The notes beneath the pieces are model-generated. The model searched no databases. It was given only the letters and a program-made list of their open reading frames with translations, and was not told the origin of the DNA. A stretch of 64,000 nt of DNA. Origin: an uncultured Saprospiraceae bacterium (GTDB lineage Bacteria; Bacteroidota; Bacteroidia; Chitinophagales; Saprospiraceae). Shown here piece after piece: positions 17,497 to 26,024 of this stretch. Numbering within the stretch: position 1 is the stretch's first letter; every line of letters begins with the position of its first letter. Both the position numbers and the translations under genes were made by a program. The DNA is taken from positions 62,001 to 126,000 of the forward strand of contig CALMSO010000057.1 in NCBI GenBank assembly GCA_937872385.1. Reading direction: 5' to 3'.

Positions 17497-18480
17497 TCAG
17501 GCTTTTTTCTTTTTGGCAGGGGCTGGCGGCCCAGACATTTTGCCAGCTACCGCATCTTGCATAAAGGTACCCCAGGTGAGGTTGTTTTTTCCGTCCTCGT
17601 GTGCCTGTGCGCGCTCGATAGCAAAATTGGCTGCGGTTTCCACTACCCAGTCGAAGTTTTCCTGCCCCACCGAACTGACCTCAGCATCCGGAGCTGGGTT
17701 GCAAAAATCAATCGCAATTGGAATGCCGTCGCGTACTGCAAATTCCACTGTGTTAAAATCGTAGCCCAGAGCTTGGCAGAGGCGCAGGGTATAATCTTCC
17801 ATCGTTTTGATGAGTGAATCCGGCACATCGTGCTGCACAGCATAGCGCAGGTGGTGCGGATTGCGTGGCTCGTAGTGCATAATGCGTACATGTTTGCCAC
17901 CAATGCCATAGCAGCGGAAGTACGAATCGAAGTCAATGGCTTCTTGCAAGAGCATGACCAACTGGCCAGTCTCGTTGTATTTGGCGAAAAACTCGTTTCT
18001 GCTTTCCAATTTGTACACGTGCTTCCAGCCTCCGCCCGCGAAAGGTTTCATAAAAGCCGGAAAACCAATGTAATCGAACATGCCCTCCCAGTCGAGCGGA
18101 AAAGCCAGATTGGCGAAAGACTCGGCGCGGGTGTCGTCGGGGCGATCTTTGGAAGGTAGCAGCACCGTTTTGGGTACTGGCACCCCGATGTGTACGGCCA
18201 GCGCATTGTTGAAAAATTTTTCGTCGGCACTCCACCAAAAAGGATTGTTGATGACCGCAGTGCCCGTCAGTGCTGCATTCTTCAGGTAGGCGCGATAGAA
18301 AGGCACGTCTTGCGAAATGCGATCCACGATGACGGCATAATCCGTTGGAGCGCCTTGTTGCACTTTGGCAATATTGACCGGCTCGGCGCTAATGCCCTTG
18401 ATATTTTTTGCGTTGATTCTTTCTACAAATGCGTTGGGGAAGGAACGCTCCCAGCCAAATAGGATTCCGATTTTTTTCAT
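17497..18480 (-). CDS. ATP-grasp ligase (RimK-like)
   Basis: A 327-residue protein. It starts K-K-I-G-I-L-F-G-W-E-R like an ATP-grasp pre-domain. It then has P-A-F-M-K-P-F-A-G-G-G-W (lysine plus glycine loop), V-M-L-L-Q-E-A-I-D-F-D (adenine-binding hinge), and near the end F-A-V-R-D-G-I-P-I-A-I-D-F-C-N-P-A-P, where the D-F-x-N pattern supplies metal ligands. The last eight residues are Pro and Lys rich. ATP-grasp ligases of this type join an amino acid or amine to a carboxylate. Gaps of 169 and 102 nt separate it from the amidotransferase and esterase genes on the same strand. Confidence 0.8.
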   Translation of the reverse strand: MKKIGILFGWERSFPNAFVERINAKNIKGISAEPVNIAKVQQGAPTDYAVIVDRISQDVPFYRAYLKNAALTGTAVINNPFWWSADEKFFNNALAVHIGVPVPKTVLLPSKDRPDDTRAESFANLAFPLDWEGMFDYIGFPAFMKPFAGGGWKHVYKLESRNEFFAKYNETGQLVMLLQEAIDFDSYFRCYGIGGKHVRIMHYEPRNPHHLRYAVQHDVPDSLIKTMEDYTLRLCQALGYDFNTVEFAVRDGIPIAIDFCNPAPDAEVSSVGQENFDWVVETAANFAIERAQAHEDGKNNLTWGTFMQDAVAGKMSGPPAPAKKKKA

Positions 18481-18582
18481 AAAAGCAGATTAGGAGTTTT
18501 GAATTTTAATTTGCAGCAATAGCAAATATATCATTTCCGATGATTTTAAGCGATAAATATTGGTCGGAATATTTCCAGAATT

Positions 18583-19293
18583 TCAGATCAGGCTCAAGTA
18601 GTGCGGAAACATCTCGCGCCAGAGCGGCCAGTCGTGCTGTTGCCAGCCGCGCATATCCAACCAGTGCGGAATGTGCTTTTGCCCCAGCAGGTGCGACATG
18701 TGCTCGTTGGCCGGGCGGCAGATGTCCCATTCCGAGGTGCCCAGCACGATTTTCATGCGCCAGAGGTCGGGGTGGCTGAGGCCGTGCGCAAAGTCCACCG
18801 GATTATTGAAATAGACATTGTCGTCGTAATAGCCGTCCATAAACATTTTAATATCAAAAGCGCCGCTCATGCTGTACAAATGGCTGACCACATCGGGGTG
18901 CTTGAGTGCAAAATTGACCGCGTGATAGCCGCCAAAACTTGCGCCCGCTACGGCTATTTTGCCCGTACCGGTATTCCAGCGGATGCTGGGCGCTACCTCC
19001 TCATAGACCATTTTGTCGTACCAGACATGATTCATTACCCGTTGGGCCGGGTGGATGTTTTTATTGTACCAACTGTAGGTGTCCACACTGTCTAAGCAGA
19101 AAATTTGTACAAAACCCCGCTCGATAAACCAGCGCGCCGATTCAATCAATCCGAAATCCTTGCTTTCGTAATAGCGCCCCATCGAAGAAGGGAAAATGAG
19201 CACCGGATAGCCCTGATGCCCGAAAATGAGCATCTCCATGTCTTTGCCCACATTGGGCGAGTACCAGCGGTGATAGGTTTCTTTCATAGTCAT
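18583..19293 (-). CDS. Esterase (esterase D/PF00756-type alpha/beta hydrolase)
   Basis: A 236-residue cytosolic alpha/beta hydrolase. The nucleophile elbow is G-A-S-F-G-G-Y with Ser119. Asp190 (T-S-E-W-D) and His220 (W-Q-Q-H-D-W) are the likely acid and base. The P-S-S-M-G-R segment near residue 35 could help form the oxyanion hole. PF00756 members hydrolyse or transfer acyl groups (mycolyltransferases, enterochelin esterases, S-formylglutathione hydrolase). It is the first gene of the minus-strand group with two ATP-grasp proteins and an amidotransferase, and is divergent from a second PF00756-like esterase at 19469. Confidence 0.82.
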   Translation of the reverse strand: MTMKETYHRWYSPNVGKDMEMLIFGHQGYPVLIFPSSMGRYYESKDFGLIESARWFIERGFVQIFCLDSVDTYSWYNKNIHPAQRVMNHVWYDKMVYEEVAPSIRWNTGTGKIAVAGASFGGYHAVNFALKHPDVVSHLYSMSGAFDIKMFMDGYYDDNVYFNNPVDFAHGLSHPDLWRMKIVLGTSEWDICRPANEHMSHLLGQKHIPHWLDMRGWQQHDWPLWREMFPHYLSLI

Positions 19294-19394
19294 TAGCGGT
19301 TAGTCCGTGCGCCCTTGGTTGTAAACGCTTGCGCCGTACCCGGCGAAAAGTCTCCGGCACGTCTTTTTAGGAAATTGTCAAAAGTACACTTAGG

Positions 19395-19402
19395 CAAAAG
19401 TA
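19395..19402 (-). promoter_or_regulatory. Possible -7 box for the esterase/ATP-grasp group
   Basis: On the minus strand TACTTTTG matches TAnnTTTG; transcription would begin near 19388, leaving a 5' UTR of about 95 nt before the ATG at 19293. A TTTG lies upstream but at a short spacing. Confidence 0.35.
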
Positions 19403-19468
19403 AGGGTTTTGTCGAACAAATGGGTTATTTTAGAGGTTTGAAATATTTCCTTGCAAACAAAAGACAAG

Positions 19469-20344
19469 ATGAGACTGCTGCAAAAAGCACTCAGCCGGCC
19501 GAAACGCCTTTTCAATTCTGTTACCTTTCGCAGTAAAAGTGGGCTGGAAATACAACGGCTCGAAAATTTTGCCTCCCAGGCCTTAGCGCGCGAGGTGCGC
19601 TTGGATGTGTTCTTGCCACCCGGGTATTTCAAGGAAACCAACTCTTATCCAGTGCTACTGCTCAACGACGGGCAGGATATGGAAGCCATCCGCCTGGCGG
19701 ATACCCTCGAAGCCCTTTATTTTCGACAAAAAATACAGAAAATCATCGTAATTGCTATCCATGCCAACCACGAGCGTATGAACGAATACGGCGTAGCCAA
19801 TCACCCTGATTACAAAAAACGGGGCGCCAAAGCCGGGCTTTTTACACAATTTGTACTGCAAGAACTCGTGCCTTTTTTACAACAGCGCTACCGCTGTGCC
19901 GCTGCTCCTCAGCACTGGGCGTACGCCGGTTTTTCACTCGGCGGACTGTCAGCTTTTGACATCGTCTGGCACCATCCGCAGTATTTTAGCAAGGTGGGCG
20001 TTTTCTCTGGCTCGTTTTGGTGGCGCTCGCAAGCTTTTACCCCCGCTGACCCCGACGCACACCGCATTATGCTGGAGGTTTTACAAAAAAGTACGCCGCG
20101 GCCTGGTCTGCAGTTTTGGTTTCAGACGGGCACCGACGACGAAAAAGAAGACCGCAACCACAACGGCGTGATTGACGCTATTGACGATACGCTTGACGTC
20201 ATCAGGGCGCTGCAAAAGCTCGGCTATCACGAAGGCTCCGACATTCAGTACTTAGAAGTAAAAGGCGGGCAGCACAATCTGCCGACCTGGGCTAAAGTGA
20301 TGCCTGTGTTTTTGCAATGGGCTTTCGCCAATAGGAGTAAGTAA
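19469..20344 (+). CDS. Esterase (PF00756, Fes/enterochelin-esterase-like)
   Basis: The 291-residue protein starts at ATG 19469; an upstream TTG at 19451 is less likely. The nucleophile Ser156 is in G-F-S-L-G-G-L. His269 in G-G-Q-H-N-L is the likely base and Asp223 or Asp224 in T-G-T-D-D-E the acid. The same acidic loop continues D-R-N-H-N-G-V-I-D, which resembles an EF-hand calcium loop inserted near the active site. No signal peptide, so probably cytosolic. It is transcribed divergently from the other esterase and the ATP-grasp genes, with about 175 nt of shared control region, which suggests a common function. Confidence 0.82.
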   Translation: MRLLQKALSRPKRLFNSVTFRSKSGLEIQRLENFASQALAREVRLDVFLPPGYFKETNSYPVLLLNDGQDMEAIRLADTLEALYFRQKIQKIIVIAIHANHERMNEYGVANHPDYKKRGAKAGLFTQFVLQELVPFLQQRYRCAAAPQHWAYAGFSLGGLSAFDIVWHHPQYFSKVGVFSGSFWWRSQAFTPADPDAHRIMLEVLQKSTPRPGLQFWFQTGTDDEKEDRNHNGVIDAIDDTLDVIRALQKLGYHEGSDIQYLEVKGGQHNLPTWAKVMPVFLQWAFANRSK

Positions 20345-20377
20345 GGATTGTCTTGTTAATGTTATTCGTTAGTTGTT

Positions 20378-20475
20378 ATTGGGAAGGGGGTTAGAATAAG
20401 GTTGAATAGGGGGATAGGATGAATAGGGGAATAAGGTTTAGATGGGTTTAAAAGTTTAAAGGTTGAGAGCGCATC
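20378..20475 (+). repeat. Purine-rich G-tract intergenic repeat
   Basis: A run of GGGGAATAAGG-, GGGGGATAGG- and GGTTTAAAGGTTGAGAG-like words with almost no C. Related tracts occur at 36185-36330, 38582-38650, 49231-49280 and 50640-50680. Confidence 0.5.
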
Positions 20476-20530
20476 TAACTTCTATCGTCTAAAATCTATC
20501 GTCTAAAATCTATTATCTAAAATCTGGCAT
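20475..20530 (+). repeat. 14-bp tandem repeat
   Basis: The word ATCTATCGTCTAAA and close variants are repeated about four times head to tail in the gap before the hydrolase-OsmC gene. No function visible. Confidence 0.6.
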
Positions 20531-20638
20531 CTTAAACCTATCCATTGATAATCCGTGATTTATAATTTTTACACATCAAATTCGATTCTAAAACTATTCC
20601 GTTATTAACCAAAACCATTCACCAAAATCACTATATCC

Positions 20639-21847
20639 ATGAATTCCCACAACGTTCCGTTTACCAATGCCGCCGGCCAGCAGCTCGCCGCGCGCCTCGA
20701 CTTGCCGGTCAATCAGCATCCGCATACTTTTGCGTTGTTTGCGCACTGTTTTACTTGCAATAAAAACCTCACTGCCGTGCACAACATCAGCCGGGCGCTC
20801 AACCTGCAAGGCATTGCTGTGCTGCGTTTCGACTTCACGGGCCTCGGCGAAAGCGAAGGCGATTTTGCTGATACCAATTTTTCCTCCAACGTAGAAGATC
20901 TCGTAGAAGCCGCGCAGTTTATGGAGAAAACATACCAAACGCCGACTATCCTCATTGGGCACTCGCTGGGCGGAGCGGCCGTGGTGTGCGCAGCTATGCA
21001 ACTGCCAGAAGTGAAAGCCGTAGTGACCATTGGCGCTCCTTACGACCCCGCCCACGTAGAGCACTTGCTGAGCCAAAAAATAGACGATATCGAGAGCGAG
21101 GGCATCGCCGAAGTACGCATTGGCGGGCGGCCTTTTACGGTGAAAAAACAATTTCTGGAAGACATCCGCGAGCAGAGCCTCTCGGAAAAATTAGCGCGCC
21201 TCAACAAAGCGCTGCTCATCCTGCACTCACCCCAAGACTTGACTGTAAGCATCGAAAATGCTGCCAACATGTACCACGCCGCCCGACACCCCAAAAGTTT
21301 TATCACCTTAGACGGCGCCGATCATTTACTATCCAATAAAAAAGATTCGTTTTATGCTGGCGACATCATAGCCTGCTGGGTGCGCAAATACATCAACCTG
21401 CCCGAAGCCGAAAAACTACGCTCGGACAAGCAGGTGGTGGTGCGCCTCGGCGAAAAAGGTTATACCACCGAAGTAATGGTGCGCCACCATAGCCTCATCG
21501 CCGATGAGCCGGAAAGCGTGGGCGGCAACGATTTTGGCCCTTCGCCCTACGAGTTGGTATCCGCTGGGCTGGGCACCTGCACCGCCATGACCCTGCAAAT
21601 GTACGCCCGCCGCAAAAAGTGGCCGCTCCGCGAAGTGCGCGTACACCTCAACCACTACAAAGACTACGCAAGCGATATGATGGAAGGCGACGAACCCCAA
21701 GGCAAAATAGACCATTTTGAGCGCTTGATAGAATTAGATGGCGACCTCAGCGATGAGCAACGCACCCGCCTGCTGGAAATAGCCGACCGCTGCCCCGTGC
21801 ATCGTACCCTGACGGATGAAGTGAAAATTGTGACAACGGAGAAGTGA
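20639..21847 (+). CDS. Bifunctional alpha/beta hydrolase / OsmC family protein
   Basis: A 402-residue natural fusion. Residues 1 to about 250 are an alpha/beta hydrolase with nucleophile Ser109 in I-G-H-S-L-G-G and a late D-G-A-D-H-L segment supplying the histidine. Residues about 265-402 are an OsmC/Ohr-like domain with its two reactive cysteines, Cys314 (L-G-T-C-T-A-M) and Cys385 (D-R-C-P-V-H-R). OsmC proteins reduce organic hydroperoxides. This domain order is a recurrent bacterial architecture. It is probably cytosolic and protective against peroxides or reactive acyl compounds. Start ATG 20639. Monocistronic; the preceding gap holds repeats. Confidence 0.92.
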   Translation: MNSHNVPFTNAAGQQLAARLDLPVNQHPHTFALFAHCFTCNKNLTAVHNISRALNLQGIAVLRFDFTGLGESEGDFADTNFSSNVEDLVEAAQFMEKTYQTPTILIGHSLGGAAVVCAAMQLPEVKAVVTIGAPYDPAHVEHLLSQKIDDIESEGIAEVRIGGRPFTVKKQFLEDIREQSLSEKLARLNKALLILHSPQDLTVSIENAANMYHAARHPKSFITLDGADHLLSNKKDSFYAGDIIACWVRKYINLPEAEKLRSDKQVVVRLGEKGYTTEVMVRHHSLIADEPESVGGNDFGPSPYELVSAGLGTCTAMTLQMYARRKKWPLREVRVHLNHYKDYASDMMEGDEPQGKIDHFERLIELDGDLSDEQRTRLLEIADRCPVHRTLTDEVKIVTTEK

Positions 21848-21937
21848 TGAGGCAGGGTTTTGAATTGGGTTGATGAACTGTGTTAAAATGCAAGCAAAAA
21901 AGTGAAATTAATGTTGAAATTTGAGAAAAAGTGATTA

Positions 21938-22129
21938 TCAAAATTGTTGCAGATTGGCAAATGCCACGCCATACTCCTGCAACACCCCCGTAGGGATAGC
22001 GGTGCGATTGAGATTGGCAAAGACCCGGTCCAACTCCGTACGAACCGGGTCGGTGGTCTGCGCCATAGATGCCTGGGAAAGGGCAAGCCACATCCAGGCT
22101 AACAAAGATACTTTTGTTAACAGTTTCAT
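21938..22129 (-). pseudogene. N-terminal fragment of an exported protein
   Basis: A 63-residue frame with a clear signal peptide (M-K-L-L-T-K-V, hydrophobic core, cleavage after S-M-A-Q) followed by T-E-L-D-R-V-F-A-N-L and P-T-G-V-L-Q-E-Y-G-V-A-F-A-N-L. This resembles the first mature residues of much longer secreted Bacteroidota proteins, which continue past this point. Here a TGA follows within a few residues, with no matching sequence downstream. I read it as a deletion remnant. It sits just below the DUF6252-like lipoprotein gene on the same strand. Confidence 0.6.
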
Positions 22130-22162
22130 AAATAAAGTATTATGTATTAAAAATAAATTACA

Positions 22163-22711
22163 CTAAAATTGCCAAGCGAAGCGTCCCTTTGTAATATTCA
22201 AAGTTTCACAGCCTGGTTTTGATACTTTTAATTCAAATTCCCCTTGAAATTTTCCTTTGTCTAAGTCGTACATGGTTACCTTTAGGTAGCCGTCATATTG
22301 GCAGGTGCTATCTGTATTAAAATATTCGCAATTAGAGTCATAATCAAAAAATCTAAATTCTTGTCTTGTCCCTTTTTTAATCGGATATAAGCCGACAGAT
22401 TTTATACTATCAGAACCAATTTTAAAGCTTTGCAAACCGTCTCTTGTATTACCATCCTTGGGATAACGATAAGCAGATGCACCAAATATGCCATCTGAAA
22501 ACCCAGGATCTACATCAAAATTGTATCGAGGAGACGAGTGACTCCCTTTGGGTATCCATACGTCTCCATTCAGCAGGAAGCCCATGGCCTTGCGTCCATC
22601 TTGAGAGAGGGTGGGCAGTTCTTCCTTTATTTTGAAGATATCCTTGAGCGAACAAGCCAGTACGCCCGTGAGCAGACAAGCGGCAAATGTTAGATAGAAA
22701 ATTGTTTTCAT
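22163..22711 (-). CDS. DUF6252-like lipoprotein
   Basis: A 182-residue lipoprotein: hydrophobic segment, then G-V-L-A-C with the lipidated cysteine at residue 20. The mature part begins with charged residues and has a G-F-L-L-N-G-D-V-W-I-P-K-G segment, like the DUF6252 family, followed by beta-rich sequence with Cys residues near D-S-N-C-E-Y, D-S-T-C-Q-Y and P-G-C-E-T. No catalytic motif. Its promoter is one of three near-identical promoters with phased upstream repeats in this region, which ties it to the two DUF4221 modules. Confidence 0.75.
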   Translation of the reverse strand: MKTIFYLTFAACLLTGVLACSLKDIFKIKEELPTLSQDGRKAMGFLLNGDVWIPKGSHSSPRYNFDVDPGFSDGIFGASAYRYPKDGNTRDGLQSFKIGSDSIKSVGLYPIKKGTRQEFRFFDYDSNCEYFNTDSTCQYDGYLKVTMYDLDKGKFQGEFELKVSKPGCETLNITKGRFAWQF

Positions 22712-22735
22712 AGGAATGGGTTAGCTTGCTTTATT

Positions 22736-22803
22736 CAAATTTACCCCTATTCAAAACAAGATGCAAATGCCTTTCCGATTACTTCCGATTATTTCCGATT
22801 ATT
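22736..22803 (-). promoter_or_regulatory. Phased-repeat promoter, copy C (drives 22711 gene)
   Basis: Minus strand: -7 box TAAATTTG at 22743-22736, -33 TTTG at 22767-22764, spacer 20 nt. Directly upstream are three units of the 10-bp repeat AAATAATCGG (about 22773-22803). Transcription would start near 22730, about 20 nt before the ATG. The sequence from -7 to the repeats is nearly identical to copies A and B. Confidence 0.7.
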
Positions 22804-22881
22804 ATTTCTATTAATTTCACTGCTAAATAACAAGCCATAAACTGCGAGCAAAGCATGTGTCCCGTTTTGTTGAAAACGGCA

Positions 22882-23094
22882 CTATTTTTCATAATCAAAG
22901 GTGTAAGGAATGCCTACATGCTCGAAGATAAGCTGCTGGTGAGCCGGCGAGATACGACTGCGTCTGGGGATTACATCCTTGAATACTTCCGAGGTGAGTA
23001 AATTGTAGAGCGTGCGCTCGGTAATGCCGAGTATCTGCGCTAAGTCCTTGCGGGTACGGTATCCCTTGATGACTACGAGTTGTTTTGGTGGCAT
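22882..23094 (-). CDS. Small helix-turn-helix DNA-binding protein
   Basis: A 70-residue protein with a single HTH: R-T-R-K-D-L-A-Q-I-L-G-I-T-E-R-T-L-Y-N-L, the usual A-x-x-L-G-I-x-x-x-T-L-Y pattern, followed by a basic R-R-S-R-I-S-P segment. It is too short for an effector domain, so it likely binds DNA as a dimer or is a domain-only regulator. It stands alone within the accessory lipoprotein region. Whether it controls the nearby phased-repeat promoters is open, but it is the only regulator nearby. Confidence 0.65.
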   Translation of the reverse strand: MPPKQLVVIKGYRTRKDLAQILGITERTLYNLLTSEVFKDVIPRRSRISPAHQQLIFEHVGIPYTFDYEK

Positions 23095-23388
23095 GACTTG
23101 ACCATTGTTCTTAGATTGAGCAAAAGCACGGTATGAGCAGCACCGCCGAACGATAGTTTATGCTCTTTTGAACGAGATAAGCAGTTGGTTTGTTTTTTGA
23201 GGCGATTTGTTTTTGATTAGTTATTTAGGAAATTTCAGAAATGCGTAAATGTTATAAGCCAATAAATAATCAGCACGCTACCCTACTACAAAATTGAGCA
23301 GAGTAGCGTGCAGAATATCCTCATAAGTAGTAGGGGCATTATTATTTTGTTAATTGGAAAGGCTTTTTATTACACAATTACATCAACG

Positions 23389-23883
23389 CTACTGTTTATT
23401 ATCCGGTGTATTGGAAAACGCTTTTTGAAGTTCAGCCGCAAACTCCTGGCAGGGCACTAAGGCTGTTGCTCTGGCCGGTTCAAAACTTTTCTGCAAGGAA
23501 TCGCAAAGCTGAAGTGTAGTCTGATGCGCCTTCCGATACGCTTCCACTTCATAGTAGTCTCCCGCAGGATACTGGTCGTGCACATCTTTGCAGCCCGCCG
23601 CTACCCATATTTTTTGCTCTTCGATGGTAAGTTGGATATTTTGCTCAAGGCATTTTTCGTATTTAGCCAGATCGAAATGATCGAGCGCCTTGTTGTCTTT
23701 GAGCAGCTCTTCCAGCGTACCCCAGTCTGCCGGCCCCAGCGGATTGATGGCAGAATACTTTGCCACAATGGCTTCTATAGCCCTTCGCTTTTCATCGTAG
23801 CCTTGTTCCGGCTTGTGCTCTACGGTGTTACGGCAGCTTGCTAATGTAATAATGAGGATAAGAATAAAAAACTGCTTTTGCAT
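23389..23883 (-). CDS. Hypothetical lipoprotein (paralogue of 23944 gene)
   Basis: A 164-residue lipoprotein precursor with lipobox T-L-A-S-C (Cys17). The mature part is helical and charged, with four later cysteines (K-C-L-E, A-G-C-K, L-C-D-S-L, V-P-C-Q-E). A H-Q-T-T-L-Q-L-C-D-S-L segment matches H-Q-A-T-F-S-L-C-D-S-L in the next gene, and both share the M-Q-K-x-F/L-F-I-L-I-L start, so the two are tandem paralogues. No known family recognised. Confidence 0.65.
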   Translation of the reverse strand: MQKQFFILILIITLASCRNTVEHKPEQGYDEKRRAIEAIVAKYSAINPLGPADWGTLEELLKDNKALDHFDLAKYEKCLEQNIQLTIEEQKIWVAAGCKDVHDQYPAGDYYEVEAYRKAHQTTLQLCDSLQKSFEPARATALVPCQEFAAELQKAFSNTPDNKQ

Positions 23884-23943
23884 ATAATATAATATTTTGA
23901 TAAACTCCCGGACTCGACAAACCCCTTTAAAACGTTACAATAA

Positions 23944-24414
23944 TCAATCTTGCTGCGACTGGCTATACTCAGAACAAGGTGCCGTGGCCTCAAATACCAT
24001 ATCCAGTGTCCTTTTAGAAAGAGAATCACATAAAGAAAATGTTGCCTGGTGCATTTCCTTGAATTGAACAAAATCATTATATGTTTCTCTATTCATAAAA
24101 AGCGCTTTTAGCTGTCTTTTCAGCTCTCCACACTTCAACGCATCCGCCTCCGCTTTTGCTTTTTTAGCCACCACCAGCAAGTCTTGCCGGCATTTTTCCT
24201 CCAGCGCCAGGTTCACTCGCTCAAGTTCTTCATCGGTCATTGCCATAATTCTTTCAGGATCAGCGAACATACCCACTTCTGGGTAATGGTATTTTTGCGC
24301 AAGCTCTAACAAAAGCTTTCGTTTGTGGGATAAATCACTTGTACGTTCGAGTTTTTGCTGTGCGCAGGCGCAGCACAGGGTAAGCAGGATAAGAATAAAA
24401 AGATGCTTTTGCAT
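23944..24414 (-). CDS. Hypothetical lipoprotein (paralogue of 23389 gene)
   Basis: A 156-residue lipoprotein with lipobox region C-C-A-C-A (lipidation at about Cys17). The mature protein is mostly helical with K- and E-rich stretches, a D-A-L-K-C-G-E-L-K segment and the shared L-C-D-S-L motif followed by A-P-C-S-E. Same strand and 60 nt before its paralogue. Function unknown; by position it belongs to the lipoprotein group downstream of the first DUF4221 gene. Confidence 0.65.
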   Translation of the reverse strand: MQKHLFILILLTLCCACAQQKLERTSDLSHKRKLLLELAQKYHYPEVGMFADPERIMAMTDEELERVNLALEEKCRQDLLVVAKKAKAEADALKCGELKRQLKALFMNRETYNDFVQFKEMHQATFSLCDSLSKRTLDMVFEATAPCSEYSQSQQD

Positions 24415-24525
24415 ATAATATAATTTTGTTCAGATACAATACAATAAATGCGAATCCGAAGCGTGTTTAAATGTTTTTGCTGGCTGACAATCACTAATAA
24501 AATTACATAAATACCCTCCTGTTTC

Positions 24526-25674
24526 TTACAAATTATAGAGATAGATGTCAAACTGTAATGTTTGCTCATCAAAAGAAGGATTGGTAGGGGATGAAGCTGA
24601 TATATACAAACCGTGCTTACCAACGAACATGATGTACATATTTAGTCCAGTATCTTCAAACAACTGCTCGTGCAGGATACGTTTGTTCTCATCCAATACC
24701 ATGATAGAAAACCTCGGCGGATATTCATATTCCGTTCGGTACTCGTCATTCGATTGGCGGTCTTCTCGCATTGGCAGTTTTGCAACTCTATAAAATAAAT
24801 TACGATAAGGGTCATAAAGTAAATGGCTGTAGAAAAAAATACGTGCATAATATTCATAAGGAGTCATATTGGCATCAAGTGGCTGAAACTTTACTTTATA
24901 CATAGAGGCTACCTCCACAGTCGTAGCTGTTTTAAAGTCAGCGCTATAATAAATATTATGATCACTTTCGAAACTGTAATACAATTTTTCACCATCATAG
25001 GTCGAACAGTGCAAGAAAGGTAGTGGATTTTTCCCAGCCTCAAAAAGTGCCTTAGGTGCCTGAAGTCCAGTATTTCTGTAGGTTTGATTTTGAGTGTTTA
25101 CCACTCTAAAAATAGAATAAGCATCATTCACATTTTGATTGCTCCCCGGAGGTATAAAAGGTGTTTTCAGCGGTATCAGGAACGAATCAGGGTGAATATA
25201 ATAAAGATCATTCGTGTACCTAGAGTTCATTGAGGTATAATTATTGGCATTACGCAAGTCCTCTGTGTCTGCAAAGATTAACTGTTGCATAAGTTTACCA
25301 TTTCCATTTACTAAATAAAGTTTACCTGGCAACTCAGTTGCTAAATAAATAGAATCAAAGCTGAGTACCGTAAAACCTTGGATCTTATACAGCTTTTCGG
25401 GCCCCTCCCGCTCAAAACGCATAGTTTTTGCTATTTCCTTTTTTTCTAAATCATATACCAAAATAGAATGATCAAAATTATTGTGCCAGAATAAATACTG
25501 TTCATCCTTCTTATCATAATATTTGACGGAGTAAGAATAGGGATCATTGCCTGGCGGAGAGGGAAGTTCTAAATGACCAACTTTTTTTAAGTACCCTGTT
25601 GTTTCCTGCTCTTTTGTGCAGGCGAATATTGTTACATTTATCAAGATAAATATGAAAGCTGAATACTTCGACAT
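24526..25674 (-). CDS. DUF4221-type beta-propeller lipoprotein (module A)
   Basis: A 382-residue lipoprotein with lipobox I-F-A-C (Cys19). The mature chain is beta-rich with repeated short strands: Y-L-F-W-H-N, I-L-V-Y-D-L-E-K-K-E-I, D-S-I-Y-L-A, G-K-L-Y-L-V-N-G-N-G-K-L, and near the end Y-D-P-Y-R-N-L-F-Y-R-V-A-K-L-P and I-M-V-L-D-E-N-K-R-I-L. This matches the DUF4221 / six-bladed beta-propeller lipoproteins of Bacteroidota. The Y-D-x-Y-R-N-x-F/Y-Y-R-V-A segment is shared with the module B paralogue at 26269. It lies 88 nt downstream of a small exported peptide gene and is probably co-transcribed from the phased-repeat promoter. Confidence 0.75.
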   Translation of the reverse strand: MSKYSAFIFILINVTIFACTKEQETTGYLKKVGHLELPSPPGNDPYSYSVKYYDKKDEQYLFWHNNFDHSILVYDLEKKEIAKTMRFEREGPEKLYKIQGFTVLSFDSIYLATELPGKLYLVNGNGKLMQQLIFADTEDLRNANNYTSMNSRYTNDLYYIHPDSFLIPLKTPFIPPGSNQNVNDAYSIFRVVNTQNQTYRNTGLQAPKALFEAGKNPLPFLHCSTYDGEKLYYSFESDHNIYYSADFKTATTVEVASMYKVKFQPLDANMTPYEYYARIFFYSHLLYDPYRNLFYRVAKLPMREDRQSNDEYRTEYEYPPRFSIMVLDENKRILHEQLFEDTGLNMYIMFVGKHGLYISASSPTNPSFDEQTLQFDIYLYNL

Positions 25675-25762
25675 AAAATGTATAGTTTTACAAGTTTATC
25701 AACACTTAAAGGGGTGTAGTAAATACACCCCTCATTTTATGCTTTGTAGAGCAGTGCGAATA

Positions 25763-25966
25763 CTAAATAATATCATCATCATTGCAGCAGACAGCACAAA
25801 TCCAGACATAATAAAAAGGTTGGCAGTCCCCATGTTCTACATTCCAGTAACATTCAAATGAACCCGTTTTACAAATGGTAGCCTGTGCCGGTTGTGGTAA
25901 TAAGGCGATGGTAGTAATCAGGAATAAACCTAAAATAAGCCCCTTAATGTTTTTCAACTTTTTCAT
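25763..25966 (-). CDS. Small exported cysteine-rich peptide (module A)
   Basis: A 67-residue precursor from ATG 25966 (M-K-K-L-K-N-I-K-G); an upstream in-frame ATG at 26050 would add 28 non-signal-like residues and lie upstream of the promoter. Signal peptide to about residue 32 (A-Q-A). The mature peptide of about 35 residues has six cysteines: I-C-K-T, E-C-Y-W, D-C-Q-P, I-C-A-V-C-C, and an acidic end. Layout and neighbour (beta-propeller lipoprotein) recall the NVEALA-type peptides of Bacteroides, though the sequence is not obviously the same family. Confidence 0.6.
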   Translation of the reverse strand: MKKLKNIKGLILGLFLITTIALLPQPAQATICKTGSFECYWNVEHGDCQPFYYVWICAVCCNDDDII

Positions 25967-26024
25967 CGAAATCGGTTTTAGAAGATTAAAAAATGAATTT
26001 TGTGTAAAATCGCGCAATTTACAT

